Shown here piece after piece: positions 9,088 to 18,771 of a stretch of 64,000 bases of DNA (its first letter is position 1; each line of letters opens with the position of its first letter). The stretch comes from Shimia sp. R9_2 (lineage in GTDB: Bacteria > Pseudomonadota > Alphaproteobacteria > Rhodobacterales > Rhodobacteraceae). Location: the NCBI RefSeq assembly GCF_017743735.1, contig NZ_JAGHRO010000003.1, positions 124,001 to 188,000 on the forward strand. Direction: 5' to 3'. The translations under genes and the position numbers were made by a program. The notes under the pieces are model-generated. The model made no database searches, was not told the DNA's origin, and worked only from the letters and a program-made list of their open reading frames with translations.

Positions 9088-9450
9088 TTATGCGTTGGCT
9101 TCGCGGATTTTGTCGGCGGCGTCTTTGTCGTAGGTCACGCCATTGTCGTCAAACATGGTGTCGAGCTCGCCGGACAGGGTCATCTCGGTGATGATGTCGC
9201 AGCCGCCCACGAACTCGCCTTTGACGTAGAGCTGCGGGATGGTTGGCCAGTCGGAGTAATCCTTGATGCCCTGACGCACGTCTTCGTCGGCCAGCACGTT
9301 CACGTCGGTGTAGTCCACACCCATGTAGTTCAGCACGCCAGCCACGCGGGAGGAGAAGCCGCACTGGGGCATGTCTTTGGTGCCTTTCATGAAGAGCACC
9401 ACATCGCTGGCTTTGACGGTTTCGTCGATACGGTCTTTAACGTCGGTCAT
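9088..9450 (-). CDS. grxD: Monothiol glutaredoxin, Grx4 type (CGFS)
   Basis: The 120-residue protein is a single-domain monothiol glutaredoxin, which carries [2Fe-2S] clusters and works with BolA proteins. The active-site CGFS is at residues 30-33, followed by the glutathione-binding [19 protein letters not shown] segment. Length is normal for the family. The frame is open far upstream, but the ATG at 9450 gives the standard N-terminus MTDVKDRID and has AAAAGGAAATCAAA before it. A bolA gene lies 360 bases upstream on the same strand, with a small membrane protein between, matching the known Grx-BolA partnership. Confidence 0.95.
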   Translation of the reverse strand: MTDVKDRIDETVKASDVVLFMKGTKDMPQCGFSSRVAGVLNYMGVDYTDVNVLADEDVRQGIKDYSDWPTIPQLYVKGEFVGGCDIITEMTLSGELDTMFDDNGVTYDKDAADKIREANA

Positions 9451-9556
9451 TTTGATTTCCTTTTGGCGTTGGCCGCGTTCCTGTTGCCTTACATATAGGT
9501 CAGGCATTTGCGAGATGCCAATGGGTAGCTTTTGTTTCGCAGGCTTTGACGCGGGG

Positions 9557-9811
9557 CTATTTCGGGCTGTTGCCGTCTGAGGTGTCCTTTGGGACAAACA
9601 GGCGGGCGTATTCCTGCGGGTCTTTGGGGACTTTCCATGTGCGGGTGTCGCCACCGCCAACCCCGGATTGATATTCAGAGCGCAGGTGATGGTAGTCGGG
9701 ATCTTCCTCGTCCTGCACAAGCGGGCCGCGGTTGCGGCTGAACCATGCGACCAATGCGCCAAGGGCGCAGACCGCAAAGATCAGCCCACCGGCCAGCCCG
9801 CTGAGGGGCAC
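9557..9811 (-). CDS. Small single-pass membrane protein between bolA and grxD
   Basis: The 84-residue protein has one N-terminal membrane segment (residues 5-25, ending in AWFSRNRG) and a soluble tail with the stretch [20 protein letters not shown] and [15 protein letters not shown] do not recognise a named family, but similar short proteins are, as far as I recall, common beside bolA/grxD in Rhodobacteraceae. The start codon overlaps the bolA stop (ATGA at 9808-9811), indicating translational coupling. A role tied to Fe-S handling at the membrane is only a guess from position. Confidence 0.65.
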   Translation of the reverse strand: MPLSGLAGGLIFAVCALGALVAWFSRNRGPLVQDEEDPDYHHLRSEYQSGVGGGDTRTWKVPKDPQEYARLFVPKDTSDGNSPK

Positions 9812-10047
9812 TATTCCGGAGCCTTTGTGGTCAGGGCCAGGGCGTGCAACTCTCCCGACGGCCCGTCCATCTTGCCCTTGAGGGCGGCATAGACGGCGCG
9901 CTGTTGTTGCACGCGGTTCTTACCGCGGAAGCTTTCGTCAACCACCATGGCGGACATGTGCACACCGTCCGAGCCGCCGACTTGGATTTCGGCATCTGGA
10001 AAGGTCTCGCGCAGCAGTTCCTCAATTTGGTGAGCTGTCATTGGCAT
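9811..10047 (-). CDS. BolA family protein
   Basis: The 78-residue protein is a compact BolA/IbaG-type protein with the core VGGSDGVHMSAMVVDESFRG, a Q-Q-R-A-V-Y helix and the C-terminal LHALAL strand containing the conserved His. BolA proteins bind Grx4-type glutaredoxins around a [2Fe-2S] cluster. AAGGAA lies 7 bases before the ATG at 10047. It is the first gene of the group bolA / small membrane protein / grxD on the minus strand. Confidence 0.9.
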   Translation of the reverse strand: MPMTAHQIEELLRETFPDAEIQVGGSDGVHMSAMVVDESFRGKNRVQQQRAVYAALKGKMDGPSGELHALALTTKAPE

Positions 10048-10125
10048 GGAGGCGTTCCTTTGTCTTGTTCAGAAAAAATGTAGGGCTTGGCCGAATGCTC
10101 CGCAAGTCGGTTTCGGCGGAAGCTT

Positions 10126-10650
10126 TTAAACAAACGGTGCGAGCGATTGCAGAAAGGCGGGCACATCAGCGAGGGCGTCCTGCACCTCCGGCTCCTCAAA
10201 GTCGTATATGGACTTTGGATCCTCGGGGCAGAGCGCGGCCACAAGGGCTTCGCGCTGAGCAGCAACGCTGGCGGGCACCGGGATCTGCGCGGCCTGTTGC
10301 AGAAGCAGGAGCGCTTCGTGGATCGGGCGCACGACGCGCAGCGCATAGGTCATATGGCCCAGAAGGTCGGGATCTTCGCGCCAGTGCTCTCCGTCAAACA
10401 GCTCTTGGGTGACACGCTGGCCAGCCCCGGCACAGGAATAGGCGACGCAGCCGCCAAAGCCGCGCGGGATCAGATCGGCGTGGATCGTGCAGTTGAAACA
10501 GCTGTCGGAGAGATTGGGGCAGGGATCGTCTGCGCGTTTGATGAGGGCAAAATCCTCATCCGCATCAAATGGATAAGCCACGCAGCAAAGCGCTGCGCAG
10601 CTTGCACAGTCATCCGTGAGGGGCGGAAGCGTGGGGCGCCCGCCCTCCAT
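10126..10650 (-). CDS. Cysteine-rich protein downstream of purL
   Basis: The 174-residue protein is not confidently recognised. Its first 70 residues hold ten cysteines, with C-x2-C-x3-CC near residues 15-22, then CPNL-x3-C-x2-C and C-x4-C. This spacing resembles the YkgJ/UPF0153 metal-binding cysteine cluster, so a zinc or iron binding role is plausible. The C-terminal half is helical and lacks cysteines apart from one. The ATG at 10650 begins five bases after the last purL stop base; a TTG at 10662 overlapping purL is an alternative. Co-transcription with purL is likely. Confidence 0.6.
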   Translation of the reverse strand: MEGGRPTLPPLTDDCASCAALCCVAYPFDADEDFALIKRADDPCPNLSDSCFNCTIHADLIPRGFGGCVAYSCAGAGQRVTQELFDGEHWREDPDLLGHMTYALRVVRPIHEALLLLQQAAQIPVPASVAAQREALVAALCPEDPKSIYDFEEPEVQDALADVPAFLQSLAPFV

Positions 10651-10654
10651 GAGA

Positions 10655-12814
10655 TCAGGCAACGGCGGCAGCGAAGCTGCTGCGGAAGGTGTCTGACAGT
10701 TCGGCCAGCGTGGCTTCAGAGCCGCCGAATTTCACGGTGTCACCGCCAAATTTGCCAACGGTTGTGATGGTGATACCGGCCTTGGAGGCGTTGATCATCA
10801 GCGCTTCGGCCTGATCGAAGTTACAGGCCACCAGATAGCGCGCCTGATCCTCGCCAAAGAGGGTTGGGGTGTCGTCCACATCCAGTTGAACACCGACGCC
10901 TGCGCCTTCGGCGAGCTCAAAGGCGGCCAGCGCAAGGCCGCCGTCTGCGAGGTCGGTGCAGGCTTTGATCCAGTCGCGGTTTTCGCGGATGAACTCGCCG
11001 TGTTTGCGCTCGGCTGCCAGATCCACATGTGGGGCGTCGCCGTCTTCGCGGTTGAAGACTTCGGCAAGCAAGGCCGATTGGCCGAGGTGACCGGTGGTGT
11101 CCCCGATCAGCAGGGCCACGTGACCGTCGCGCACTTCGCCGAGGATCGGCTCTTCGTTTGCCGCGATGAGACCAACCGCACCGATGGTGGGGGTTGGCAG
11201 GATCGCGGAGCCATCAGTCTCGTTATAGAGGCTGACGTTGCCGGACACGATGGGCATATCCAGCGCGGCCACAGCCTCGCCGATGCCTTTGATTGCGCCC
11301 ACAAACTGGCCCATGATTTCCGGCTTTTCGGGGTTGCCGAAGTTCAGATTGTCTGTTGTTGCCAAAGGCTTGGCGCCCACAGCTGAGAGGTTGCGGAAGG
11401 CTTCGGCCACCGCCTGTTTGCCACCCTCAACCGGGTTGGCTTTCACGTAGCGTGGGGTCACGTCAGAGGTGAAGGCCAGCTTCTTGTCGGTGCCATGCAC
11501 GCGGATCACGCCGGAACCCATGCCGGGACGCTGTGCGGTGTCACCCATGACGGTGGTGTCATATTGCTCATAGACCCACTGTTTGCCAGCGTAGTTTGGC
11601 GAGGAGATCAGCGCCTTAAGACCGTCAATGCCGTCGATCTGCGGCACTTCGGCCAGCTCTTCTGCGGCTGGGGTTTCCACCCATGGGCGGTCATATTCCG
11701 GCGCGCGGCCAGACAGCGGAGACAGCGGCAGGTCGGCTTTGACTTCGCCGTTGTGCAGGATCAGGAAGCGGTCTTCTGCGATGGTTTCACCAACGATGGC
11801 GAAGTCGAGATCCCATTTCTCAAACACGGCGCGCGCCTCAGCTTCAAGCTCTGGCTTGAGCACCATGAGCATGCGTTCCTGAGACTCAGACAGCATCATT
11901 TCATAGGCCGTCATGTTGTCTTCGCGCTGTGGCACGTCTTCGAGGTTGAGCTTCACGCCAAGCTGGCCTTTGTCGCCCATTTCCACGGCGGAGCAGGTGA
12001 GGCCTGCGGCGCCCATGTCCTGAATGGAGATCACGGCGCCGGTTTGCATCAGCTCCAGCGTGGCTTCCATCAGGCGTTTTTCGGTGAAGGGGTCGCCAAC
12101 CTGAACGGTGGGACGCTTTTCTTCGATGGTGTCGTCAAATTCAGCAGAGGCCATGGTTGCGCCGCCGACGCCGTCACGGCCGGTTTTCGCGCCTAGGTAC
12201 ACAACCGGCATGCCGACGCCGGAGGCTGCGGAATAAAAAATGCCGTCGGTCTTGGCGAGACCGGCGGCGAACGCATTCACAAGACAGTTGCCGTTATAGG
12301 CCGGGTGGAAGCGCACTTCGCCGCCCACGGTTGGCACGCCGAAACAGTTGCCGTAGCCGCCGACACCTTCGACCACGCCGTTCACAAGCTGTTTGGTCTT
12401 GTGGTGGCCGGTTTCACCGAAGGACAGGGAGTTCATCGCCGCGATGGGACGGGCACCCATGGTGAAGACATCGCGCAGAATGCCACCCACGCCGGTTGCC
12501 GCGCCCTGATAGGGCTCGATGTAGGACGGGTGGTTATGGCTTTCCATTTTGAAAACAACCGCGTCGCCGTCGCCGATGTCGACGATGCCCGCGTTTTCGC
12601 CGGGGCCGCAGATGACCTGAGGGCCATCGGTGGGCAGGGTGCGCAGCCATTTCTTGGAGGATTTGTAAGAGCAGTGCTCGTTCCACATCGCCGAGAAGAT
12701 GCCCAGCTCGGTGAATGTGGGTTCGCGGCCAATGATCTCTAGGATCAGCTCGTATTCGTCAGGTTTCAGTCCATGGGCTTCGATGAGATCGGTGGTGATG
12801 GCCGGTTCCTGCAT
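10655..12814 (-). CDS. purL: Phosphoribosylformylglycinamidine synthase subunit PurL
   Basis: The 719-residue protein is the small-type PurL, which works with separate PurS and PurQ subunits in the fourth step of purine synthesis. Visible motifs include [14 protein letters not shown] near the N-terminus, [20 protein letters not shown], the GARPIA segment and [14 protein letters not shown]. Length fits the small PurL class. The start at 12814 ([15 protein letters not shown]) has GGGGGAAG about 8 bases upstream; the frame is open 18 bases further. purS and purQ are not in the window. Confidence 0.95.
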   Translation of the reverse strand: MQEPAITTDLIEAHGLKPDEYELILEIIGREPTFTELGIFSAMWNEHCSYKSSKKWLRTLPTDGPQVICGPGENAGIVDIGDGDAVVFKMESHNHPSYIEPYQGAATGVGGILRDVFTMGARPIAAMNSLSFGETGHHKTKQLVNGVVEGVGGYGNCFGVPTVGGEVRFHPAYNGNCLVNAFAAGLAKTDGIFYSAASGVGMPVVYLGAKTGRDGVGGATMASAEFDDTIEEKRPTVQVGDPFTEKRLMEATLELMQTGAVISIQDMGAAGLTCSAVEMGDKGQLGVKLNLEDVPQREDNMTAYEMMLSESQERMLMVLKPELEAEARAVFEKWDLDFAIVGETIAEDRFLILHNGEVKADLPLSPLSGRAPEYDRPWVETPAAEELAEVPQIDGIDGLKALISSPNYAGKQWVYEQYDTTVMGDTAQRPGMGSGVIRVHGTDKKLAFTSDVTPRYVKANPVEGGKQAVAEAFRNLSAVGAKPLATTDNLNFGNPEKPEIMGQFVGAIKGIGEAVAALDMPIVSGNVSLYNETDGSAILPTPTIGAVGLIAANEEPILGEVRDGHVALLIGDTTGHLGQSALLAEVFNREDGDAPHVDLAAERKHGEFIRENRDWIKACTDLADGGLALAAFELAEGAGVGVQLDVDDTPTLFGEDQARYLVACNFDQAEALMINASKAGITITTVGKFGGDTVKFGGSEATLAELSDTFRSSFAAAVA

Positions 12815-12975
12815 GGTGCGTGCTTCCCCCAAAAAGTAGCGTTTGAAGGGCTTTTAGGGCAGGCGCGCGCAAAGGGGAAGAGGGTTTGACGTTATCGGTA
12901 TCATGGCGTGTTTCTGGCGCGACCTGTGCCGCCGCTTTGAGCAGGTGAAATGCGGGTTTGGGCGTACGTCAAAGA

Positions 12976-13007
12976 AAAGAGCCGCCCCGAAAAGAGGGCG
13001 GCTCTTT
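12976..13007 (-). terminator. Rho-independent terminator of the MscS gene
   Basis: A perfect 12-base stem joins AAAGAGCCGCCC at 12976-12987 with its complement at 12996-13007 around an 8-base loop. It lies 29 bases past the stop of the minus-strand channel gene, with T-rich sequence beyond the stem on that strand. Confidence 0.8.
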
Positions 13008-13035
13008 GTCTGTTTGGTGTGCCTTGGGCAAAGCC

Positions 13036-15318
13036 TTAGCCGTCTGGGCCTTTGGGCGCGGCGGCGGGGGCTTGTTGCTCCTGCTGCTGGGCGGCGGCGG
13101 CCCCTGCGGCGGTGAGCGCGGCTTGCTCTGCTGCGGGCAGCTCTTTGGCGGCCTCGGGCAGGGCAACACGCACCTCGCGGCGGGCAAAATCGATGCCGTT
13201 TTCAGCAAAGGCGGATTTGACACGGTTGTAGATCTCTTTGCGGATCATGAACTGCTTGCCCGGCTTGGCCATGAATTTGCCGCGGATGATCATGCCGACA
13301 TCGTCGATGTCCAGCACGCCCTGAGATTTGAACGGCTGCAGGAAATCATCCTTGTAGAGCTCTTCGGTGAGCATCTCCTGACCGATCTTTTTGAAGATCT
13401 TTTTGACCTTATTGGGATCGGTATCAAACGGCACGGTGAATTTGAGCTTCATGATCACCCAGTCACGCGAGTAGTTGGTGAGCTTGGGGATTTCGCCATA
13501 AGGGATGGTGTGGACCGGGCCGAGGTGGTGGCGCAGCTGCATGGAGCGGATCGAGATTTTCTCAACCGCGCCCATGGTGCCGTCGATCTCGACATATTCC
13601 CCAACGCGGAAGGCGTCATCCACAAGGAAGAATACGCCGGAGACCACGTCTGTCACCAGTTTCTGGGCACCAAAGCCGATGGCCAGACCGGCGATACCGG
13701 CACCAGCCAGCAGCGGTGTGATGTCGATGCCGAGGTTGCCGATTGAGAGCAGGCCAAAGATCACGATGATCACGCCCTGTGCGGTCACCAGAAGCAGTGG
13801 CAGCACCGTGGAGAGGCGTGTGGCACCGCCGCCGCCCATTTCGTTGTCAGCATCTTCCTGGCTCATGCCAAGCGCGGTCATCTCTGCCGCAAGGCGGCGG
13901 TTGATATAAAGGCTGACACCTTCATAGACGACATAGCCGACGATCACGGTCATGGCGAAGCTGAAGAGGTTGTCTGCGATGCCGGCGCGGTCCTGCAGCA
14001 GGCTGAGCAGCGACACATTCCATGCGCTGGTGATCAGCGCGAGCACGGCGCCCACGGCAACCACGCGGCCAATGCGCACGTAGCTGCGTTTGGTGGCCAT
14101 ATAGGCCTCCTCGGCGGTGACGCCTTCGCCCTGCATCGGTGGCACAAGGTGACGGACAAGGCCGCGGATGCCGGTGTCGATGACCGGCACCATCAGGAGC
14201 CAGAACATGGTGGTGTAATGCGCGCCACCCAGCAGCAGCTTCACCTGCTGCAGGCCGATCAGCGTGGAGACCAGCACCCATGTGAGGCCCGCCACGGCCA
14301 GTGCATAATAGGGGTAGATGCGGGCCAGAGCTTCGTCAAATTCGGTGCGGTCGGGGTCATCGCCGCGCATCATCTCGCTCAGGCCTTCGCGTGCGGTCCA
14401 CGCGATGAAGGCGATGTAGAGATAGACCATGGAGTCGATCCAGAAGCCGATGCGGGTTGTCACAGGCGGAACGCCGTTGGTGGCGTTGAAATCCACCACA
14501 AAGATGGTTGCGCCGCCCAGGATCACAACGCCGATGATGTGGCGGTGGATGAAGCGGGCCCAGCGGTCGCTGATGTGCACAAGGCGCAGGTCAGGACGGT
14601 TGGGCGCCATCAGGAAGCGGGAGAAGGCTGCTGCGATGCGGGGCATCCAGATCATGTAGCCAATAAACGGCGCCACAAAGGTCACCTGCTGTGGATCCAG
14701 CAGGGTGCGGCCCATAATGCGCACAGTGATATAGAAGATCACCAGTCCGAAGATCTCGCGCAGGAAGCGCTTGAACAGGAAGGTCAGGGACTCACGCAGT
14801 GTGGCCTCACCCTGTGTGGCTTCGGGGTTGCGGATCTTGATGAGCCAGGTGCGCACGCTGTATTCCACGGCCAGTGCGACGGCCAGGATCAGCGCGACAA
14901 GGCCAAAGAGGCCCATGACGCCGCCAACTCCGCCATATGAGGCGGTGAAGTTGGAGAAGGCCTGAAACTGCGACGGCACAAGCACAGGCAGTTTGCGCAG
15001 CGCATCAAGCAGCGGCGTGGAGAAGGCGGCCCAAAGCGCGGCACCGCGGTCGATCAGCGATTGCGGTGCTTCGCCAGAAGTGCTGCCGGTGGCGACCGCG
15101 TCCAGACGGTCCAGCAGGACAGCGCGCACCTGATCGTCGGACATGCGGGCCACCATCGAGGTGATGGCCTCCGGCGACATCTCGGACGGATCGATTTCCG
15201 GAGCTTCGGCGCTGGTTGATGATATTGTGGTGGTTGGCAGCGACTGTGCCTGCGCCACCGCGCTTAATCCAATGCTTAAAAACAGCACGGATGCTATGGA
15301 CAAAATGAGTTGTCTCAT
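13036..15318 (-). CDS. Large MscS-family mechanosensitive ion channel
   Basis: The 760-residue protein has a signal peptide (residues 1-24, ending SAVAQA), a periplasmic region to about residue 130, many membrane helices, and a C-terminal MscS channel domain at about residues 500-690. The pore-lining helix is visible as DITPLLAGAGIAGLAIGFGAQ, followed by the beta domain with FRVGEYVEIDGTMGAVEKISIR and the RHHLGPVHTIPYGEI segment. Such channels release solutes on osmotic downshock. The tail after residue 715 is Ala/Gln/Pro-rich low complexity. The ATG at 15318 gives a good signal peptide and is preferred to the upstream frame extension at 15339. Confidence 0.85.
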   Translation of the reverse strand: MRQLILSIASVLFLSIGLSAVAQAQSLPTTTISSTSAEAPEIDPSEMSPEAITSMVARMSDDQVRAVLLDRLDAVATGSTSGEAPQSLIDRGAALWAAFSTPLLDALRKLPVLVPSQFQAFSNFTASYGGVGGVMGLFGLVALILAVALAVEYSVRTWLIKIRNPEATQGEATLRESLTFLFKRFLREIFGLVIFYITVRIMGRTLLDPQQVTFVAPFIGYMIWMPRIAAAFSRFLMAPNRPDLRLVHISDRWARFIHRHIIGVVILGGATIFVVDFNATNGVPPVTTRIGFWIDSMVYLYIAFIAWTAREGLSEMMRGDDPDRTEFDEALARIYPYYALAVAGLTWVLVSTLIGLQQVKLLLGGAHYTTMFWLLMVPVIDTGIRGLVRHLVPPMQGEGVTAEEAYMATKRSYVRIGRVVAVGAVLALITSAWNVSLLSLLQDRAGIADNLFSFAMTVIVGYVVYEGVSLYINRRLAAEMTALGMSQEDADNEMGGGGATRLSTVLPLLLVTAQGVIIVIFGLLSIGNLGIDITPLLAGAGIAGLAIGFGAQKLVTDVVSGVFFLVDDAFRVGEYVEIDGTMGAVEKISIRSMQLRHHLGPVHTIPYGEIPKLTNYSRDWVIMKLKFTVPFDTDPNKVKKIFKKIGQEMLTEELYKDDFLQPFKSQGVLDIDDVGMIIRGKFMAKPGKQFMIRKEIYNRVKSAFAENGIDFARREVRVALPEAAKELPAAEQAALTAAGAAAAQQQEQQAPAAAPKGPDG

Positions 15319-15665
15319 GAGGAACCCTGAAGTGATCAAAAAGTTGTGAACAGCAGATGCGCTTTGTCTGCAGAGGTCAAGGACCGACCTGTAAATGAAA
15401 GGTTAATTTCAGAAGGTGAAATCTGAAAGGCACATTACCCGCAAAAAGCGTGTAGAAAATGTGTTGGTAGAAATGATCCCGAAATTGGGTTTGGCCAAAA
15501 AAAGGGCCGAGCATGAAAGCTCGGCCTTAGTCCAACAGGGAGGTGAAGATGATGCGCATCTAAGCAATCATCGTCTTCGAGTGTTCAATTAGTAGTCAGT
15601 TTATAAACCTTCAAGGTTTTTTATGTCGCAGGTTAATCATTGCTGCTATGCGCAATCTGCATAGC
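15319..15665. other. Intergenic region with a distant LysR terminator
   Basis: This 347-base stretch lies between the MscS gene start and the LysR gene stop, both minus strand. It contains the terminator at 15497-15526, leaving about 140 transcribed but apparently non-coding bases after the LysR stop. Inside that part are a 10-base palindrome GATGCGCATC at 15552-15561 and a short AAACC/GGTTT hairpin at 15605-15619 followed by six T on the plus strand. No gene could be supported here. Confidence 0.45.
15497..15526 (-). terminator. Rho-independent terminator downstream of LysR gene
   Basis: On the minus strand the stem GGCCGAGC / GCTCGGCC (15519-15526 with 15505-15512) has a 6-base loop and is followed by seven T (complement of 15497-15503). 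It is the nearest strong terminator after the LysR gene, 140 bases beyond its stop. Confidence 0.8.
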
Positions 15666-16571
15666 TTAGCGATTTTCCTTATCCCGCAATTGCTTGCGGT
15701 GTGAAATGATCTCTTCCTGAACGAAATCACGGAAGGCTGCGATGCGCTTGGATTGGCGCAATTCCTCTGGATAGGCCAAGTATACTGGCACTTCGCTGGA
15801 TTCCACGTCGTCCAGAATCCGCACCAGATCAGGGAAATCCTGCATCAGATAGTTGGGCAGAACGCCGATCCCGAGATCGTTGCGCACGGCCTGCAGCACG
15901 CCATAGTAGTTGTTGACGTAGAGCATCTTGGTCACGTCATTGGCCAGCAGGCTGGTGACAAAGCTTGCCCCGGCGCCGACCTGCTCGGAGTTGACGTTTT
16001 GGCAAATCAGGCGGTGCGCGGACAGTTCGCTGAGCGATGTGGGCTCGCCATGTGCCTCAATATATTTGCGCGATGCATAAAGGCGCATGCGCACGCTCAT
16101 CAGGCGTTTGCGGATCAGATCGGCCTGACTTGGCTCTTTCATGCGGATGGCAACGTCAGCTTCGCGCATGGGCAGGTCGAGCACGCGCTCTTCCAGCATC
16201 AGGTCGATGTTAAGATCGGGATATTGTTCGTAGAGCTTGGCCAGACGCGGGGCGAGCCAGAGCGTGCCAAAGCCGATGGCCGTGGTCACGCGCAGTTCGC
16301 CAAAGACCTCTTCTTCGCTGTCGCGGATGCGGGCGGCGGCGGCATCAAGGCGTTTGTTCATCGCAGCGGTTGCATCAAACAGCAGCTCGCCCTGCTCGGT
16401 CAGGATCAGACCGCGGGCGTGGCGGTGAAACAGGGTGGTGTTCAGAGATTCTTCCAGCGCGCGGATCTGGCGGGACACAGCGGACTGCGACAGGTGCAGC
16501 ACATCACCGGCGTGCGTCAGGCTGCCGGCATCGGCAACTGCGTGAAAAATCCTGAGTTTGTCCCAATCCAT
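15666..16571 (-). CDS. LysR-family transcriptional regulator
   Basis: The 301-residue protein has the LysR N-terminal winged helix-turn-helix (residues 1-60, with FHAVADAGSLTHAGDVLHL and SQSAVSRQIRALEE) and a C-terminal substrate-binding domain from about residue 90. These proteins usually activate a nearby or divergent gene on binding a small ligand. The ligand is not predictable. The divergent neighbour across a 355-base gap is a GGDEF-EAL protein, a possible target, though the large gap leaves this uncertain. The start MDWDKLRIFHAV is standard for the family. Confidence 0.88.
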   Translation of the reverse strand: MDWDKLRIFHAVADAGSLTHAGDVLHLSQSAVSRQIRALEESLNTTLFHRHARGLILTEQGELLFDATAAMNKRLDAAAARIRDSEEEVFGELRVTTAIGFGTLWLAPRLAKLYEQYPDLNIDLMLEERVLDLPMREADVAIRMKEPSQADLIRKRLMSVRMRLYASRKYIEAHGEPTSLSELSAHRLICQNVNSEQVGAGASFVTSLLANDVTKMLYVNNYYGVLQAVRNDLGIGVLPNYLMQDFPDLVRILDDVESSEVPVYLAYPEELRQSKRIAAFRDFVQEEIISHRKQLRDKENR

Positions 16572-16926
16572 GACGGCTCCATTTTGTTGTTTTGTGTCAT
16601 GTGGTTAGTTGTCAGTCAAAACATTTCGACCTGTTCGGACCCAACGGAAGCTGCCAGATACGCCGTCAGGCCACTTATGAAAAGCACAGTTTTCCCTTGT
16701 TTCATAGCTTTACAGGTGTTTGGTGCGGTTCTTGGGTGCGCAAGTTGGACCACCTGAAAGCTTCGCTGTTGCGAAAACTGCCTAAAATCTCACCTTTTCT
16801 TTCGCTATGCGTCTTTTAATTGAAATAAATGTAAGAGGTTACAATTTTAAATACGCCTGTTACGGTGTGCGCATAGCATTTAGTGAATAGATCGACATAA
16901 ATATCCGATCCTTTTGGTGAGAGGCG
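16572..16926. other. Divergent promoter region, lysR-type gene / GGDEF-EAL gene
   Basis: The 355 bases between two divergent genes hold no credible open frame. The last 130 bases, from about 16795, are markedly A+T-rich and probably contain the promoter of the GGDEF-EAL gene. No unambiguous -35/-10 pair or LysR T-N11-A box could be singled out by eye. Confidence 0.4.
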
Positions 16927-18546
16927 TTGAGCCAACTTAACATGCGGTACTTTTCTACGTTACGAGCGCAGTTTGCGCCTCATTTCTGGATCTACATCGG
17001 ATTTTTTCTGTCGGCGCTGATTACCTGGCCGATACTGGCCCGGCTTGAGGCATTTGAATGGTTTTATGACTACAGCCGCGCGCATGAAGACTGGGATCTT
17101 GATGAGCTTGTGATGCTGATCATCAACCTGACGCTTGCTCTGTTGTTCTCGGCTGTTTACCAAGCACGGCGATTGAAGCGGCTGTGGCGCGAGCGGGAAG
17201 CCTTGCGCGCGCAGGCGGAGATTTCCGCGCGGTACGACCCGCTCACCGGGGTCTTTAACCGGCGCGCCTTCAAAGAGGTTTTGGAAGAGGCCATTCAGGA
17301 GCAAGCAGCAGAGGGCGAGGCAGAAGACGGCGTGCGCTTTCTGGCGCTGTTGGATCTGGACCGGTTCAAGCCTGTCAACGAGCTGCATGGCCATTCGGTT
17401 GGGGATGCGACGCTTGTGGCGGTCAAGGAGCGGCTGGTGCGCGAGATCGGCAACGCCGGTGTGGTGGCCCGTTTGGGTAGCGATGAATTTGTGATGCTGT
17501 TTGACGCAAGCAATGATGCGCGCAAGGTGGAGCGGGCGACGCAGCGGTTGGTTTATGATTTGGCGCAGCCGATCCAGATTGGTGAGGTGATGGTTCATGT
17601 CGGGGTCAGCGCGGGCTTGGTGCAAATCCAATCGAATGACGATGTGACAGAGGTGCTGAGACGGGCGGATAAGGCACTTTTTCAGGCGCGCTCACAGGGG
17701 CGTGGACTTTACGCCTGGTATGATGAGACGCAGGATCAGCAATCGCGCAACCGCACGCAGATCACCGCTGATCTGCGCGAGGCGATTGCCAATGGCGACA
17801 TTAAGACCTGGTATCAACCAATTGTTTGCGCGAATAAAAATAAGGTCAGAGGGCTGGAGATTTTGGCGCGCTGGCAGCATCCCGTGCGCGGGTTTGTGCC
17901 GCCCGATGTGTTTGTTGAACTGGCTGAGGATTGCGGGCTGATTGGCGCCATGGGGCAGAGCATTCTGCGCCGCGCCTGTCTGGATGCGCGGGGTTGGGAT
18001 GAAAGCCTGACCCTGTCGTTCAATGTGTCGGGCCTGCAGTTCAATGACCCCAATCTGATCCCTTCGATCCAAGAGATTCTGGTGGAAACAGGGTTTCCGG
18101 CGGGGCGGCTGATCCTTGAGGTGACAGAGCGTTCGGTGATTGATGATTTTGAGGAAGCCGGGCGCAAAATTGGGGAGCTAAAGGACATTGGCGTTTCGAT
18201 TGCGCTCGATGATTTTGGCACCGGCCATTCCAGTTTGGCCTGTCTGCAGAGGCTGCCTTTTGACGGGCTGAAGATTGATCGCAGCTTTGTGACCGACATT
18301 TCCGAGCAGACCCAGAACCAGAGCATTGTGGCAGGCATTGTGACACTGGCGCGGGGGCTGGCGCTTGAGGTGACTGCTGAGGGGATCGAGACCGCTGAGG
18401 ATCTGGCCTTTGTGCGGGAGTTGGCTTGTGAGAAAGCGCAGGGATTTCTTTTTGCAAAAGCTGTTCCGGCAGAGCATGTTACAGCGCTTTTGCAATCTGA
18501 CTGGGCGGCGTTTGGGCAGAATGCGGAGACCCCGCAGGGCGTCTGA
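16927..18546 (+). CDS. Membrane-anchored GGDEF-EAL cyclic-di-GMP protein
   Basis: The 539-residue protein has two N-terminal membrane segments (about residues 20-38 and 60-80), a short coiled linker, a GGDEF domain (about 105-255) and an EAL domain (about 275-525). The diguanylate cyclase signature is GSDEF near residues 183-187, one change from GGDEF. The EAL domain keeps the catalytic elements: LEILARW, FNVSGLQF, LEVTERS, DDFGTGHSSL, KIDRSFV and AEGIET. It may therefore act mainly as a cyclic-di-GMP phosphodiesterase. The TTG at 16927 is taken as start because GGTGAG lies about 5 bases upstream; the ATG at 16942 has no site. Confidence 0.85.
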   Translation: MSQLNMRYFSTLRAQFAPHFWIYIGFFLSALITWPILARLEAFEWFYDYSRAHEDWDLDELVMLIINLTLALLFSAVYQARRLKRLWREREALRAQAEISARYDPLTGVFNRRAFKEVLEEAIQEQAAEGEAEDGVRFLALLDLDRFKPVNELHGHSVGDATLVAVKERLVREIGNAGVVARLGSDEFVMLFDASNDARKVERATQRLVYDLAQPIQIGEVMVHVGVSAGLVQIQSNDDVTEVLRRADKALFQARSQGRGLYAWYDETQDQQSRNRTQITADLREAIANGDIKTWYQPIVCANKNKVRGLEILARWQHPVRGFVPPDVFVELAEDCGLIGAMGQSILRRACLDARGWDESLTLSFNVSGLQFNDPNLIPSIQEILVETGFPAGRLILEVTERSVIDDFEEAGRKIGELKDIGVSIALDDFGTGHSSLACLQRLPFDGLKIDRSFVTDISEQTQNQSIVAGIVTLARGLALEVTAEGIETAEDLAFVRELACEKAQGFLFAKAVPAEHVTALLQSDWAAFGQNAETPQGV

Positions 18547-18771
18547 CATTCGCGGGCATTCTGCAGCCGGATCGGTTTCGAAATTTGCCTCCGCGCCGCC
18601 CCGCTTGCGCTGTGAAAAATTTTCTTTGATCCAAAGTCGTTGCTTTGCGTACTATCTCTCGTAGGGAAGAAGAAAAGAACGCTTGTTCAAAAAAATGTTT
18701 ACATAGGTCAGTAATTACGACTTATTATAACGCCTATATTGGAAGAGACCGTCCAGCGAGGGGAGCGCAAG

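Noticed and set aside
12903-13115. 70-residue frame between purL and the MscS gene
   Set aside because: It reads through the terminator hairpin and the end of the MscS gene and has no protein features.
15549-15563. Very short frame MMRI after a GGGAGGTGA site
   Set aside because: Too short to judge, with no downstream plus-strand gene to regulate; noted only as part of the intergenic region.
18698-18731. TTTACA and TATAAC considered as a promoter of the oxidoreductase gene
   Set aside because: The spacing of 22 bases is too long for a normal -35/-10 pair.
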